Shown here piece by piece: positions 7,829 through 16,493 of a stretch of 64,000 nt of DNA. Under the pieces are notes generated by a model. That model made no database searches. It had not been told where the DNA came from and worked only from the letters and a program-made list of their open reading frames with translations. Both the position numbers and the translations under genes were made by a program. Positions within the stretch are counted from its first letter, which is position 1; each line of letters begins with the position of its first letter. The DNA is from Desulfoferrobacter suflitae (GTDB lineage: Bacteria > Desulfobacterota > Syntrophobacteria > Syntrophobacterales > Syntrophobacteraceae). The stretch covers positions 1-64,000 of the forward strand of contig NZ_JAIBKA010000002.1 in the NCBI RefSeq assembly GCF_022603395.1. The letters run 5' to 3'.

Positions 7829-9997
7829 CTACAGATCGAAAGTGCGGACCAGGAACGCCGCCATCTCCTCGCGCGTTACCGGGTCGTCGGGGCAAAACAT
7901 CAGCGGACCGGCGCTGCAGCCGGTGGTGATTCCTTCCCGATAGAGTTGTTCAATCCAATCGGCGGCCCAGTATCCTGGCGGTACGTCGGCGAAAAGTCCG
8001 GTGGAAACCGGAGGTGAGTAAGAACTGTCATATTTTGCCCGCAAAAGAAGGATGGCCATTTCGGCACGGGTCACCTGCCGGTCCGGGCAGAAGCTGAGGG
8101 GGTTGGTGCTGCATCCTTCAGTGATGCCGTCCTGATAGCACTGTTCTATCCAATCCGCCGCCCAGTGACCCAGCGGCACGTCCACAAAAATGCCGGAGGC
8201 GGGCAGGGGCACAAAATTACCATCATGCACCCCCCTTTCCAGAAACACCGCCAGTTGATCGCGGGTGAGGGCATATCGCGGACAAAACATCAGGGGAGAA
8301 CTGTTGCAGCCGGCAGTGATGCCGTTCGCGTAGAGTTTTTCGATGTCGCCAAAAGCCCAGTGATCGACCGGCACATCAGCGAACAACAGACCCGTTTGGC
8401 AGTGAGTTCCTGCAAACGGAAGGAAGTCCGGTGTGATGGCAACTTCTGTGGTCAGAGTAATGGCATGGTCGAAGTCAAGCTCTACCAGGAACGCGCAGAA
8501 TCCTGTTGGAGGCTGAGGCACGTAACCAGTGTAGACGCCGTCGCCCTGGTCAAAGAGTGGCGAACTGGTCCAAACGGGACCTATGGTTTCCAGACGAAAA
8601 TCACGCGCTACAGGGTTATGGGCCTGCCATAAGCGGACTGCATTGGGAGTGGTCTGTGTTTCTACCCTGATGGAACCGTCGGCTTCAAACGACCAGGTGA
8701 ATTGCGGCAAATTTTCCTCATATATGGCCCTGCCCGCCCATGACAGAGCAAACAGGATCAACTTTTCGATGGCCTGCTGCTGGCTGTGATCGGTGTTGAC
8801 CGTATAGCGCAGATGTTTGACCTGGGGCAGGGCGGAAAAGTAAAAACGGCTCGAGTCCGGCAGGAAGAACTGATCGCCGGCAGACACCACCAGCAGTTTT
8901 GGCATGGTGTATTTTGAGAAGTAGGTCATGGGGTCGATGATCTTCAGAGCATCCTCTGCATGGATTTCGGCCGGGTTTTCCATGCGACAAAACAGGTCGA
9001 ATTTAACGTATTCGTGCAGGGCTGGGGCATAGAATCCATAGGCTTCCCAGTGGTGTTTGATGTTTTCAAGGATGTTGGGAATATCGATTGACATTGGAAC
9101 CATTGCTTTCACTCGAGGATCAACAGCGGCTGTCAGGTAGGTCGTCCAACCCCGCTTGGATGCACCAGCAAGCATGAATTCACTGACATCGCCCAATGTT
9201 TCCTGAACCACGTCCATGGCGCGAACCACGGCCTTGACCATAGCCATATGGGCGATCCACTCCTGATCGCCGGTCACCAGCGCTTTATCCAGCCCGTATG
9301 CCAGGATTGCATCCTCCTTGCGGCTCTTGCCATGGTCATCGGCGAATTTGAGGGGCTGATTCGGCACCTGGTCCAATTGCACGTAAGTGATTCCGGTCAG
9401 CAGGCAGGCCGCAGCAATTGCGTCATTCGCCTCTGCGGGCAAATCCCCATTGTCGCCCCCGCCGATCACCATCAGCACTTTGTCCGTTCTGAACAGGGGC
9501 TCAATGATGCCGAGATCATGCTCCCACAGCACGCGATCCACTGCGTCTGCAGAGCGCCATTGCTGCGAAATCAGTCGAATTGTGTACTTGGTCCACCCGA
9601 TATTGTGGTCGCGTTTGTATTCATACCATGTATAATTCGTGTCGAGTTTACCGGCATAACGTGCCAGAGCATTTTCCGCACCGGCCTGGTTGGGAATGAA
9701 CACAGCCGTGACACGCTTGTTTTCATTCATCGTCAGCTGGGCAGGGTTGGTTGAGCCGCTGAGGCTGCCTTCCCAGTGGTCGAACTGCCAGCCATCGGCA
9801 GGTATCGCGGTGATCGTCCGCTGGCTGTCGTCGGATAACCGGTGGACTCCTACGGCCGGATCGGTGGCTCCCTCGCCTATGGAGGTCAGGGAAAGGTAGT
9901 TCGTCGCGGCAAGCGCTGCGCCATTTGGCGGGAACAGCGCAAGAAACAGGGTGCACACAAGCACAAAAGGAAGCCTGGCATGGATGTTGTTTGACAT
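7829..9997 (-). CDS. Exported PqaA-type alpha/beta-hydrolase with three SLH domains
   Basis: 722 residues. A signal peptide (about 1-31, ending 'GAALA') is followed by a repeat module (about 35-105) with the 'GWQFDHWEG...VTAVF' pattern of bacterial surface repeats. Residues about 110-510 match the PhoPQ-activated pathogenicity-related (PqaA) family, a hydrolase-like fold. The candidate nucleophile is Ser in 'GASKRGW', with Asp in 'SAGDQFF' and His in 'NTDHSQQ'. Three SLH domains (about 540-720) each carry a paired 'GC...FCP' cysteine pattern and a 'TR..MA.FL' end. SLH domains usually anchor proteins to the cell surface. AAAGGAG lies nine bases before the ATG at 9997, so it is preferred to the ATG at 10006, which touches the ribosome site. 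Substrate unknown. Confidence 0.82.
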   Translation of the reverse strand: MSNNIHARLPFVLVCTLFLALFPPNGAALAATNYLSLTSIGEGATDPAVGVHRLSDDSQRTITAIPADGWQFDHWEGSLSGSTNPAQLTMNENKRVTAVFIPNQAGAENALARYAGKLDTNYTWYEYKRDHNIGWTKYTIRLISQQWRSADAVDRVLWEHDLGIIEPLFRTDKVLMVIGGGDNGDLPAEANDAIAAACLLTGITYVQLDQVPNQPLKFADDHGKSRKEDAILAYGLDKALVTGDQEWIAHMAMVKAVVRAMDVVQETLGDVSEFMLAGASKRGWTTYLTAAVDPRVKAMVPMSIDIPNILENIKHHWEAYGFYAPALHEYVKFDLFCRMENPAEIHAEDALKIIDPMTYFSKYTMPKLLVVSAGDQFFLPDSSRFYFSALPQVKHLRYTVNTDHSQQQAIEKLILFALSWAGRAIYEENLPQFTWSFEADGSIRVETQTTPNAVRLWQAHNPVARDFRLETIGPVWTSSPLFDQGDGVYTGYVPQPPTGFCAFLVELDFDHAITLTTEVAITPDFLPFAGTHCQTGLLFADVPVDHWAFGDIEKLYANGITAGCNSSPLMFCPRYALTRDQLAVFLERGVHDGNFVPLPASGIFVDVPLGHWAADWIEQCYQDGITEGCSTNPLSFCPDRQVTRAEMAILLLRAKYDSSYSPPVSTGLFADVPPGYWAADWIEQLYREGITTGCSAGPLMFCPDDPVTREEMAAFLVRTFDL

Positions 9998-10088
9998 TCG
10001 GATCATCTCCTTTTTCTTGTTTTTCCTATTGAGCCGATGGAACTATCCCGTCGACGATAGCGCGAGCAAGAAAGGACTATTGGCGGCT

Positions 10089-10694
10089 ATGCAAGTATCA
10101 GTCATCCTTGCCCATCCTGTCCAGACAAGTTTCAACCATGCCATTGCGCACACGGTTGTCGCGCAGCTCCAGGCGAACGGGCACAGCGTCTTTTTTCATG
10201 ACCTGTACGGCGAGCAATTCAACCCGCTGCTGCCCGCAGGAGAAATCCCCAAAGACGCAACCGTTCCGGCACAAATTAGAGAGCACTGCGAAGAGATTCG
10301 CCAGGCAGACGGCATCGTTGTCATTCACCCCAACTGGTGGGGACAACCCCCTGCAGTGCTCAAAGGCTGGATCGACCGAGTGATTCGCCCCGGGCTAGCC
10401 TACGAGTTCCTGGAGGGTGACAGCGGTGAGGGCACTCCCAAGGGCCTGCTGCGCGCCACGGCTGCCGTCGTCTTCAATACCTCCAATACTCCTCCGGAAA
10501 GGGAACAGAACATCTTTGGCGATCCACTTGAAACCATTTGGAAAAACTGCGTCTTTGGTCTCTGTGGCGTCAGTGCCTTTTATCGTTTCACCTTCAGCGT
10601 GGTGGTCACCAGCACGCACGATGAAAGGAAGCGGTGGCTGCAGGAGGCGAGGTCCACCATTGATCGGTTTTTTCCTGCACGAGCCGTTAGCTGA
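10089..10694 (+). CDS. Flavodoxin-fold NAD(P)H dehydrogenase (quinone), KefF/NQO-like
   Basis: 201-residue protein of the flavodoxin-like NAD(P)H:quinone oxidoreductase family. The opening 'VILAHPVQTSFN' and the central 'HPNWWGQPPAVLKGWIDRV' are family signatures; the loop around 'WWGQP' contacts the FMN or FAD flavin. Enzymes of this family reduce quinones by two electrons or act as KefF regulators of glutathione-gated potassium efflux; no kef gene is adjacent. The start at 10089 gives the expected N-terminus but has only a weak ribosome site, so a different start is possible. It converges on the FAH-family gene with only 5 bases between stops. Confidence 0.82.
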   Translation: MQVSVILAHPVQTSFNHAIAHTVVAQLQANGHSVFFHDLYGEQFNPLLPAGEIPKDATVPAQIREHCEEIRQADGIVVIHPNWWGQPPAVLKGWIDRVIRPGLAYEFLEGDSGEGTPKGLLRATAAVVFNTSNTPPEREQNIFGDPLETIWKNCVFGLCGVSAFYRFTFSVVVTSTHDERKRWLQEARSTIDRFFPARAVS

Positions 10695-10699
10695 ATCGT

Positions 10700-11410
10700 C
10701 TACTCTTCGACAACCGGATTGCGCAGGATGCCGATTCCTTCAATTTCGATTTCCACCGCATCACCATGTTTGATGGGGCCCACGCCGCTTGGCGTGCCGG
10801 TGGCAATGATATCCCCCGGCATGAGAGTGAAATTCATGGATATGAAGGCAATGATCCTGGGGATGGGGAAAATCATGTGGCGCGTGTTGGAGTCCTGCAC
10901 CGTCCTGCCGTTCAGCCGACACCGAATATTCAGGTTTTGGGCATCGCCGATAGCTTCCGCCGGCACCAATCGAGGTCCAATGGGACCAAAAGTGTCCAGG
11001 GACTTTCCGCGAAACCAGCCGGAGCGATCTCCCGTTTGGAGATTGCGCTGGCTCACGTCGTTCATGCAGGTGTATCCAAGGACATGCTGCATCGCCTGAT
11101 CTTCCTGCACATTTTTGCACCTGTCCCCGATGACAATGGCCAGTTCCGCTTCATAATCATTTCTGATCTCTTCGAAGCCATAGGTTTTCAAGAATTTCGG
11201 TATTATGATCGGCTCTTCGTGACCGATCAGCACGTTGGGAGTCTTGGGAAACAAGATCGGCTCACGGGGAACCTCGTCGGTGAACCCGCGCACCCTGACG
11301 GAATGACTCTCCGCAATATGATCCCGGTAATTGAGACCGAGTGCTATGATCTTGCTGGGATTGACCACGTACACTTCTTTTTTGCCGAAGACCGGTAGCG
11401 TCACCATCAT
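10700..11410 (-). CDS. Fumarylacetoacetate hydrolase (FAH)-family protein
   Basis: About 236 residues of the FAH superfamily, whose members cleave or decarboxylate acylpyruvates, oxaloacetate or catechol-pathway intermediates using Mg2+ or Mn2+. Visible signatures: 'LGLNYRDHI' near residue 25, metal ligands Glu-x-Glu in 'YEAELAIVIG', Asp in 'TCMNDVSQRN', and 'GDIIATGTPSGVG' near the C-terminus. GGAG lies 5 and 8 bases before two adjacent ATGs (11410 and 11407); either could be the start. In this genome context an acylpyruvase or oxaloacetate tautomerase role is possible but cannot be read from the sequence. Confidence 0.85.
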   Translation of the reverse strand: MMVTLPVFGKKEVYVVNPSKIIALGLNYRDHIAESHSVRVRGFTDEVPREPILFPKTPNVLIGHEEPIIIPKFLKTYGFEEIRNDYEAELAIVIGDRCKNVQEDQAMQHVLGYTCMNDVSQRNLQTGDRSGWFRGKSLDTFGPIGPRLVPAEAIGDAQNLNIRCRLNGRTVQDSNTRHMIFPIPRIIAFISMNFTLMPGDIIATGTPSGVGPIKHGDAVEIEIEGIGILRNPVVEE

Positions 11411-11928
11411 CTCTACTCCGCGCATTGTTAATCCACAGACTGAAAGGCTACCCTGCAGTGGGTTCAAAGTGCTGCTCCGTCATCCCGGCAGCCCGCAGTC
11501 ACGGACCTCCCAAGATTCCGAATTTTCTCGGACTGGCGGAGTTGACACCTTTACGTACGCACTCGCAGGAGCGTATGGCCTCATTAAAAGATGACCGCCA
11601 AAGAATGTAGCACACCCTCAAATTGAGGTTAACCATTTCCCTTTGCCGCACCGGCAGGATAGCGGCCGAGGGATCACCAAAGCACGCTTGCGGGTTTGGA
11701 GAAAGCCAAATCATCCCTTCTGTTAACAAGAGCAGGTAATGTGCTTTCGGGCAGAGCATGAGGGCAACTCGAGATGGTCTGAACGCCATTCTGAGCGTAA
11801 TGCACAATAGGGCTAGTGGCCGGCTTACCGTTGTGCTATGCTTGATTCAATACTGTTATTTTGTCACTCAATATTGTTGTGCGTAACACACGGGGCGCGA
11901 TTGACATGCTCCAGAATGAGGGTGCGAC
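11411..11928. other. Intergenic region without recognised gene
   Basis: 518 bases between the divergent FAH-family (minus) and DUF4410 (plus) genes. ORFs present here have no convincing ribosome site, start or recognisable product. Toward the right end is a possible promoter for the DUF4410 gene (11861-11889). Nothing else was identified. Confidence 0.3.
11861..11889 (+). promoter_or_regulatory. Candidate sigma-70-type promoter for the DUF4410 gene
   Basis: TTGTCA at 11861-11866 and TAACAC at 11884-11889 are separated by 17 bases and lie about 40 bases before the ATG at 11929. The -10 is imperfect, so this is a moderate candidate only. Confidence 0.35.
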
Positions 11929-12639
11929 ATGAAGCCTCTGCCAACCATTTGCCTTGTTGTCTGGGTGACGCTGCTGCCGGCAGTCGCTGCCCATGGTGCC
12001 ATCAAGAATAAAGGCGACCTCGACCAGACGGTCCAACCTGGGATCATGCCCGGGATGGTGTATGTTTCAGACTTTGCCATCGATGTCGCTGAAATCCACG
12101 AGGATAGTGGTATTCTCAACAGGGGAGGCCTGCTCAAAGGCAGGCTGCTGGAAAGGCACGGACCGTTGGAACAAGGGCAGGACGCGTCCGCAGTGGCGGC
12201 AAACCTGGTGAGCCGTTTGGCAGCTTCCATAGTCGAAGGGCTAAACGCAAGGAACATACCCGCGGTGCGAATCCCCAAGGATCAGTCGGTACCCGCTATG
12301 GGCTGGCTGGTGCGAGGGCAGTTCCTGCAGGTAGATGAGGGCAATCGACTGCGTCGCGCCGTGATCGGCTTCGGGGAAGGCGCGACGGACATGCAGATCC
12401 ACGTGGAGGTGTGCGATCTGGCATCACATCCCGACACCCCATTCCTGTCATTTGGCGCGGAAACGGGCAGTGGCAGGAAGCCGGGCGCGGTGGTCACCAT
12501 GAATCCTTATGCGGCGGCGGCAAAATTTGTTCTGGCAAAAAACGCCACCAATGAGGACGTAGACCGGGCCGGCGCCGAAATCGCCGGAGCAATCGTCAAG
12601 TACATGAAAGAACGGGGTCTGCTTGGACCAACCCAGTAA
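11929..12639 (+). CDS. Exported DUF4410-type protein
   Basis: 236 residues with a signal peptide (about 1-23, ending 'AVAAHGA'). The mature part has the alternating beta-strand/helix pattern of DUF4410 proteins: 'VYVSDFAIDV' near residue 44, 'LVRGQFLQVDEGNRLRRAVI' about residues 123-142 and 'GFGEGATDMQIHVEVCD' just after. These proteins are predicted envelope proteins; their function is unknown. No cysteine follows the signal peptide, so it is not an obvious lipoprotein. It converges on the redox cluster, with 10 bases between stops. Confidence 0.65.
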   Translation: MKPLPTICLVVWVTLLPAVAAHGAIKNKGDLDQTVQPGIMPGMVYVSDFAIDVAEIHEDSGILNRGGLLKGRLLERHGPLEQGQDASAVAANLVSRLAASIVEGLNARNIPAVRIPKDQSVPAMGWLVRGQFLQVDEGNRLRRAVIGFGEGATDMQIHVEVCDLASHPDTPFLSFGAETGSGRKPGAVVTMNPYAAAAKFVLAKNATNEDVDRAGAEIAGAIVKYMKERGLLGPTQ

Positions 12640-12649
12640 AATGTCACAT

Positions 12650-13408
12650 TTAAATGCGCCTGAATTTTGAGCTTGACCTGACGCGTGGTGAAAACAGCTT
12701 AGCGCACGTGGGGCAATACTGGTGATGCTCTTTTACATCCGGATGAGGTATGACGCGATCCTGGACATGGCGGAGGAACTTTTCGGTGGCAAAAAGCTTC
12801 CCACAGGCTTCGCACCGCTCAAGAACGTGCCGGCCGATGACCTCGCCGCGAATTGAAATAGTCCGCACACTCTCCCTATCGACCAGTTCAATGGCGCCTG
12901 TAGGACAAATGTTGACGCAGGTGCCGCAGCCGATGCAGAGCCCCTCGGTGGGCACCACAAAATTTCCCGTTTCGCGCTTTTCCATTTTCAAGGCTCTGGC
13001 GCCCACAATTTCTTTGCACACTCGGATACAGAGCCGGCAGCGAATACACCCGTCGGGTGGGGGACCAAGTTCCACACCATAATCATCCGCAAGCTTTCGG
13101 ATCACCCTGGATTGCGGCGCCATTTGCAGAAGATCTTTAAAAGCTTTGGTGCGAGCCTTTTGCACCAAGTCGCTCTCGGTCCTGACGATGAGTCCTTCTT
13201 TCACCTTGAGAACACAGGAAAGCATGGTGAGCTGCCGCCCTGTCTGCCCGGTCACCTCGACCGCACAGAGCTTGCACGAACCGGACGGCTTCAGGGCCGG
13301 GTGATAACAAAGGGTCGGTAGTTTAATGCCGTTTGCTCTGGCCACCTCAAGAATGGTTTTTTGCTCCTCCACCTGAAGGGCTTGATCATTCAATATGACT
13401 TGAACCAT
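12650..13408 (-). CDS. 2Fe-2S/4Fe-4S protein (NuoG/HydA N-terminal-like electron carrier)
   Basis: 252 residues. Residues 1-80 form a 2Fe-2S ferredoxin domain ('TLCYHPALKPSGSCKLCAVE' plus a later Cys), as at the N-terminus of NuoG and [FeFe] hydrogenases. A cysteine-poor linker follows. Two 4Fe-4S motifs come next: 'CIRCRLCIRVCKE' and 'CIGCGTCVNICPTG'. The last 60 residues add two CxxC pairs ('CEACGK', 'CPTCAK') that could bind zinc or another cluster. The ATG at 13408 follows GGGAG. It is the last gene of the cluster that begins at 19109, 19 bases after the CBS gene. It probably passes electrons between the flavin subunit and the Mo subunit or an external carrier. Confidence 0.83.
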   Translation of the reverse strand: MVQVILNDQALQVEEQKTILEVARANGIKLPTLCYHPALKPSGSCKLCAVEVTGQTGRQLTMLSCVLKVKEGLIVRTESDLVQKARTKAFKDLLQMAPQSRVIRKLADDYGVELGPPPDGCIRCRLCIRVCKEIVGARALKMEKRETGNFVVPTEGLCIGCGTCVNICPTGAIELVDRESVRTISIRGEVIGRHVLERCEACGKLFATEKFLRHVQDRVIPHPDVKEHHQYCPTCAKLFSPRVRSSSKFRRI

Positions 13409-13427
13409 TATTGATCTCCCATGATGT

Positions 13428-13877
13428 CTAATCCTGTCCTGCTTCCTGCAGGTCGGCAAGGTAGTCGTGAAGATATCGCAGTTCGGCATTCAGTGAAGCC
13501 ACATGGTGCTGCACTATCTCCCGGAGGGGAATGATGCGGGTGATTCGGCCTCCCTCGACAACCGGCAGGTGGCGGATATCCATCTGCAGCATTGTGCTCA
13601 GAGCTTCACTGACTTTTTCAGTGGATTCGGCAACGAACAGCCGATTGGTCATGACCTGACGCACCATCACCTGGGAAATCGGCCGGCCCCGATAATGGGC
13701 ATGACAGCGCATGACATCGCGTTCCGTAAAGATTCCAACCGGTTGATCTTGGTGGGCGATGATCAAGGCACCGGCTCTGCTCTGCGCCATCAGATCGATT
13801 GCCTCCTCGACGCTGAGATCCCCCGATACAAAGTGAACGGACATTCCGCCGGCATCAGGCAAATCCTGCAGTCGCAT
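13428..13877 (-). CDS. CBS-domain pair protein
   Basis: 149 residues made of two tandem CBS motifs: one about residues 12-65 ('SVEEAIDLMAQSRAGALII' and 'GIFTERDVMR') and one about 72-128 ('VMTNRLFVAE' and 'IRHLPVVEGGRI'). CBS pairs bind adenine nucleotides, S-adenosylmethionine or NAD(P) and act as energy or redox sensors. It lies inside the molybdoenzyme/flavoprotein cluster; its ATG overlaps the stop of a 31-codon ORF (TGATG), so translation is likely coupled. Control of the adjacent complex by a nucleotide ligand is an inference from position. Confidence 0.85.
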   Translation of the reverse strand: MRLQDLPDAGGMSVHFVSGDLSVEEAIDLMAQSRAGALIIAHQDQPVGIFTERDVMRCHAHYRGRPISQVMVRQVMTNRLFVAESTEKVSEALSTMLQMDIRHLPVVEGGRITRIIPLREIVQHHVASLNAELRYLHDYLADLQEAGQD

Positions 13878-13972
13878 CAAAGCCTCATCTGTGGTGTTCC
13901 ACCGCCGCTATCAAGGGCCATGCCGTCGACCCACCGGGCGCTGTAACCGAACTTTTCAATGCAGGATCGCAT
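13877..13972 (-). CDS. 31-residue micro-ORF in the redox cluster
   Basis: ATG at 13972 to TGA at 13877, beginning 'MRSCIEKFGYSARWVDGMAL'. A GAGGAG site (the last codons of the upstream 70-residue gene) lies 8 bases before the start. Its stop overlaps the start of the CBS gene. This placement suggests genuine translation, either as a product or as a coupling device. The product is not recognised. It could be a chance ORF; conservation of its codons in relatives would decide. Confidence 0.4.
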   Translation of the reverse strand: MRSCIEKFGYSARWVDGMALDSGGGTPQMRL

Positions 13973-13977
13973 CCTCC

Positions 13978-14190
13978 TCACTCCTCAAGAGGGCGCAGAC
14001 AGTCCTGTGGGAAGCGGTGTGTTCCTTTTTCGTCGAGGCTGACTTCGATCAGCGCGTCGGGATCATTTTTGGAGATGTCCGGATCAGTAATAATTCCGTG
14101 CATGCCGATGTACTGATTCATATAGTCCTGCCAGCTTTCATCCTCCGATGGTCTGAAGACAACCACTTTTTGGCCCCTGCGAAAGCTCAT
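13978..14190 (-). CDS. Small uncharacterised protein (70 aa) in the redox cluster
   Basis: 70 residues with a strong AGGAGGG ribosome site before the ATG at 14190. The sequence is rich in charged and turn residues; a 'GQKVVVF..' strand near the N-terminus and 'GMHGIITDPDIS' in the middle suggest a small beta-barrel-like fold. It has no cysteines, signal peptide or membrane segment. It sits between the FAD/Fe-S subunit and the CBS gene. No family was recognised. Its conserved-looking start and position point to a partner or assembly factor of the complex, which is inference. Confidence 0.65.
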   Translation of the reverse strand: MSFRRGQKVVVFRPSEDESWQDYMNQYIGMHGIITDPDISKNDPDALIEVSLDEKGTHRFPQDCLRPLEE

Positions 14191-14239
14191 CTTGCTGCCC
14201 TCCTGATGGTCTCAAAACACGTTTCCACCCGCGCGCCGG

Positions 14240-16420
14240 CTAATCTGCCGGCTTTCTTGTCGAAGCAGGCGGCGAAATCTCTGAATGTCGCTCGGCTGCC
14301 AACTTTCTAGCGCATGCGACGCACAGAGTCAAATCACCGGCGGTGGGTCCAACGCTTTTGATCCTCTTGGTTATATAATCGTGATACCTTGCGGGGCCGA
14401 CCGGGACTCCACATTGCTGGCAATATTCGAGCTTCAAGCGGTTGAGCACGGTCCCGCAGAGCATGACACAGCGTTCCCCATCTTGGTCGCGTACGATCAT
14501 GGCTTCATTAGGGCAGTTGGCCGCACAGGCTCCGCACGCGATGCACCGTTCGGCAGTGGAGCGCAAATCGGTGGGCACTGGGTGATCGAAATCGAGATAG
14601 CCGAGCTGCAGGGCGTTCACTCCCATCATGTCACGGCAGATTTCGACACAGCGTCCGCAGCGTCTGCAGATATCGCACCGCAGGCAACGCCTGGCTTCCT
14701 CTCTGACGGCGTTCTCGGGATAGCCCAACTCCACCTGCTGAAAGGTGATACGTCTTCGGTCCGTATTGAGGAAGGGCATTTCCGGTCGAGTCAGGCTCAT
14801 TTTTGTCGACGCAGGCATTTCGATGCACTCGAGGCGACGTCTGCGAACCGGAACCGGAGGCATTTGGGGTTGTGGAATCCCGTGCAGATAGCGGTCGATC
14901 GCTTCGGCAGCCTTCTTCCCCCCGCCGATGGCCTCAACCACCGTAGCAGGACCGGAAACCACGTCTCCCGCAGCGAAAACTCCCGCAACAGAAGTCTCCA
15001 TGGTCACGGTGTTGGTCGCTATGGTGTTGCGCTTGGACCACTTGAGATCCTCCAGGTCCGTGAGTCCCACGTTGTCGACCGTTTGACCGATGGCGGATAT
15101 GACTGCATCGACTTCAAGCAGGTGTTCGCTGCCCTCGATCGGCACCGGGCGTCTTCTGCCTTTTTCATCGGGCTGACCCAGTTCGGCTCGCAGGCACTGG
15201 AGTCCTGTGATGCCGTCCTGATCCCCTTTAACCGCAACGGGCACCGTCAGAAAGACGAGATTGACTCCCTCTTCCTCCGCCTGTGTGACTTCCTCCTCAT
15301 GAGCCGGCATCTCCGAGCGGGTTCTGCGATAGACGATGGTAACCGATTCACAACCCAGCCGGATACAGGTGCGCGCAGCATCGATGGCAACATTGCCCCC
15401 GCCAACAACGGCAACCTTCTTGCCCGGAGCATGTCGGTCGCCCAGCGCCACACGGCGCAGAAACCCTATGGCATCAATCACTTGCGGATAGTCCTCTTCA
15501 CCCGGCACCATGAGCTTGTAGGCGTCGTGGGCGCCGACAGCAATGAGGAACGCTTCGAAACCCTCCCGCCTGAGTTCCTCGAAAGTCACATCCTGCCCCA
15601 GTTTGGTGTTGTAGCGGAACTCGACGCCCAACTCCTCGATGGCCCCCGCTTCACGATCAATCACTTCACGCGGCAGTCGATAACGGGGAATGCCGACCAT
15701 CATCATCCCCCCCGGAACGGGCAGCGCCTCAATGATGGTGACTCGATAGCCTTTCAGCGCGAGATAATAGGCTGCCGTCATTCCGGCTGGGCCGGCACCG
15801 ATGATGCACACCTTGCGCCCGTTGTCCGGAGCTTTCGACGGATTTTTATAGCGCATTTCAGACATGGCCCGTTCCGCTGCAAATCCTTTCAGATACTTGA
15901 TGGATATGGGCTTATCCATACGTCCCCGAACACACATGAATTCACACGGATTCGTGCAGACCAGGCCGCAAACCCAGGGGAACGGATTGTCTTCGCGGAT
16001 CAGCTCGACCGCCTCGGCATCCCGCCCCAAACCGATCAAAGTCACATAACTGGGAACATCGATCCCTGCAGGGCAAGCGATCTGACAAGGCGCCGGGGCC
16101 AGTTTGACACATTCTCCCGTGGGGCAGATGTGCGTTTCGATGTGGCTCGCAAAGACCTCGCGATGGTCGTGCAGAGCCGAGAGAACAGTACTCCCGGCCT
16201 CCACGCAGGCCTCATCCGGCCCCTCGTCCACCAACGTCCTGGCGAGGGTTTCCATGGCCGTGTAGTGCTCGGCTCCCCCTCTTCCCCAGGAAACGTCTTC
16301 CAACAGCTTTAAAAGCTCTTCAGCTCGATGCCTGCAACGCGGATAGGTGAGTCGCCCGGAGGAAAGCATCTCCGCTACACTTTTTATGGTCCTGGTGACT
16401 TCACAAATGGGACTCGCCAT
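14240..16420 (-). CDS. GltD/NfnB-like FAD, NAD(P) and Fe-S oxidoreductase subunit
   Basis: 726 residues. Residues 1-108 resemble the C-terminal 4Fe-4S-binding region of NuoF, although most cluster cysteines are absent. A GltD-type N-terminal Fe-S region follows ('CQIACPAGIDVPSYV' at 112-126 and Cys 151, 155, 159, 163). Next are an FAD site ('IIGAGPAGMTAAYYL' near 206), an NAD(P) site ('VVGGGNVAIDAARTC' near 338) and 'YRRTRSEMPA', a motif shared with NADPH-linked glutamate synthase small subunits. 'AAGDVVSGPATVVEAI' closes the flavin domain. Residues 579-640 hold two ferredoxin motifs ('CDICRRCGRCVEIC', 'CIACGACAANCP'), and 667-703 further CxxC pairs. It probably links NAD(P)H to the Fe-S and Mo subunits; SfrB and NfnB are the nearest known designs. 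Confidence 0.85.
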   Translation of the reverse strand: MASPICEVTRTIKSVAEMLSSGRLTYPRCRHRAEELLKLLEDVSWGRGGAEHYTAMETLARTLVDEGPDEACVEAGSTVLSALHDHREVFASHIETHICPTGECVKLAPAPCQIACPAGIDVPSYVTLIGLGRDAEAVELIREDNPFPWVCGLVCTNPCEFMCVRGRMDKPISIKYLKGFAAERAMSEMRYKNPSKAPDNGRKVCIIGAGPAGMTAAYYLALKGYRVTIIEALPVPGGMMMVGIPRYRLPREVIDREAGAIEELGVEFRYNTKLGQDVTFEELRREGFEAFLIAVGAHDAYKLMVPGEEDYPQVIDAIGFLRRVALGDRHAPGKKVAVVGGGNVAIDAARTCIRLGCESVTIVYRRTRSEMPAHEEEVTQAEEEGVNLVFLTVPVAVKGDQDGITGLQCLRAELGQPDEKGRRRPVPIEGSEHLLEVDAVISAIGQTVDNVGLTDLEDLKWSKRNTIATNTVTMETSVAGVFAAGDVVSGPATVVEAIGGGKKAAEAIDRYLHGIPQPQMPPVPVRRRRLECIEMPASTKMSLTRPEMPFLNTDRRRITFQQVELGYPENAVREEARRCLRCDICRRCGRCVEICRDMMGVNALQLGYLDFDHPVPTDLRSTAERCIACGACAANCPNEAMIVRDQDGERCVMLCGTVLNRLKLEYCQQCGVPVGPARYHDYITKRIKSVGPTAGDLTLCVACARKLAAERHSEISPPASTRKPAD

Positions 16421-16493
16421 GAATTTTGATTCCTCTCGGGATTTCGTTAATCGGTATCAGATATCCGGCACCCGCAATGGGAGATCGGCCCCC

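Noticed and set aside
11499-11807. 102-codon minus-strand ORF in the FAH/DUF4410 gap
   Set aside because: No family resemblance and a poor start context; the composition looks like a chance ORF.
14285-16312. 675-codon plus-strand ORF antisense to the FAD subunit
   Set aside because: Long only because the antisense frame of a G+C-rich gene lacks stops; the opposite strand has clear FAD, NAD(P) and Fe-S motifs.
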